This document shows, piece after piece, positions 13,596-14,127 of a stretch of DNA of 14,127 bases. This stretch comes from Verrucomicrobiota bacterium (GTDB lineage: Bacteria; Verrucomicrobiota; Verrucomicrobiia; Limisphaerales; UBA9464), in NCBI GenBank assembly GCA_025354845.1, contig JANXMD010000556.1, positions 1 to 14,127 on the forward strand. Reading direction: 5' to 3'. How positions within the stretch are numbered: position 1 is the stretch's first letter; each line of letters starts with the position of its first letter. The notes below the pieces were generated by a model. The model saw only the letters and a program-made list of their open reading frames with translations. It was not told the origin of the DNA and did no database searches. The position numbers and the translations under genes were made by a program.

Positions 13596-14127
13596 CGCCC
13601 CGGGGAGATCGGCCCACGGACTCCGAGGGCTGACTTCCGCGGTGAATTGAAGCCGTGATCCGACGAGGTTGGTGGACCATGTGGCCTTCAGGTCCATTCC
13701 ACGTCGTTCAACAAAGAGGGAGTTGGGCGAACCAAGGAGGGCGACGATGTATCCATCTTCGATGAATTGCTTATAGTCGCCCCAGGCTGCGGGAATCCGC
13801 GTCGAAAAGCGCACGCCCCAACGGACAACCGTTCCATCGCGTTTGATAGCGGCGCTTCCACCACCCGCTGCGCCGATGGCGACAACGTCGGCTAAGGCGG
13901 CGACGGGCACGGTGGAGCGCCCGTTGCTGTTGTCGCCCCAGGCGATCACCGAGCCGTCGGACCGCAGGGCCATCGAGTGCGACAAGCCCGCGGCAATCGC
14001 ATTGTTACTTCTGGGTTCGACCCGGACGTTATATGGGGGGTCTGTGTTTACCAGTTGAATGGTCACACCTCCAAGTAACCGATCAACATCTTCGGCCTTT
14101 GCCGAGTCGCCGCAGAGCAGCCGATGG
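13515..14127 (-). CDS. RCC1-repeat protein, C-terminal part (start beyond window)
   Basis: The frame is open to the right edge, so only the last 203 residues are visible. Two RCC1-type beta-propeller blades can be seen: AIAAGLSHSMALRSDGSVIA with WGDN, then VVAIGAAGGGSAAIKRDG with TVVRWG. They are followed by the truncated start of another blade (IPAAWGDYKQFIEDGYIVAL). A C-terminal beta domain of about 65 residues ends in DADARFLRVAHP, of the kind found at the ends of many exported verrucomicrobial proteins, so the protein is probably secreted or surface-bound. The GTG at 14066 is only the first possible start inside the window and is not the real start, since coding continues upstream. The 3' end overlaps the SET gene by 81 bases, tail to tail. 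Role unknown; RCC1 propellers usually bind partners. Confidence 0.85.
   Translation of the reverse strand, partial: HRLLCGDSAKAEDVDRLLGGVTIQLVNTDPPYNVRVEPRSNNAIAAGLSHSMALRSDGSVIAWGDNSNGRSTVPVAALADVVAIGAAGGGSAAIKRDGTVVRWGVRFSTRIPAAWGDYKQFIEDGYIVALLGSPNSLFVERRGMDLKATWSTNLVGSRLQFTAEVSPRSPWADLPGASTIRGAQFIQPITQDADARFLRVAHP

Overview
The window looks like chromosomal DNA of a GC-rich member of the Verrucomicrobia (PVC superphylum), probably near the Pedosphaera/Limisphaerales group. This is inferred from gene content, because no rRNA is present. The pointers are a secreted PVC-type dehydrogenase fused to a CxxCH cytochrome c domain, a DUF3568-like lipoprotein, an RCC1-repeat protein with a verrucomicrobial-style C-terminal beta domain, a primase ending in PLGDA, and gaps filled with short dispersed repeats. 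None of the nine start codons I could examine has a normally spaced Shine-Dalgarno sequence.

Layout. Positions 25-1035 (minus) encode an MBL-fold/beta-CASP exonuclease of the ligase-associated type, divergent from dnaG (1292-3184, plus). A 400-base repeat-bearing gap leads to a small DUF1428 protein (3585-3947, plus), and a second repeat-bearing gap follows. A leftward block then holds, in transcription order, mnmA (12521-11364), a 1579-residue exported ceramidase-like/dehydrogenase/cytochrome c fusion (11331-6592), a Gfo/Idh/MocA oxidoreductase (6329-5250) and a TauE/SafE permease (5172-4408). Rightward from mnmA lie a small lipoprotein (12632-13036) and a SET-domain protein (13056-13595). 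The SET gene overlaps tail to tail with an RCC1-repeat protein that runs off the right edge (13515-14127, minus).

How the parts relate. Housekeeping functions (primase, tRNA 2-thiolation, DNA-end processing) are mixed with accessory functions. mnmA and the giant fusion gene are only 32 bases apart and may share a transcript. The lipoprotein and SET genes are 19 bases apart and probably form a pair. The fusion protein would act outside the cytoplasmic membrane, oxidising a sugar-like substrate and passing electrons to its own haem domain. The cytoplasmic Gfo/Idh enzyme could act on related sugars, but that link is inference.

I see no CRISPR array, tRNA, rRNA, transposase, phage gene or recognisable defence system, and no clear new multi-gene system. 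The most unusual material is the intergenic repeat content: two MITE-like inverted elements, a REP-like doublet whose two arms differ by a compensatory base-pair swap, three arrays with a 7-base period, and pairs of repeats bracketing individual genes. The most unusual protein is the 1579-residue fusion.
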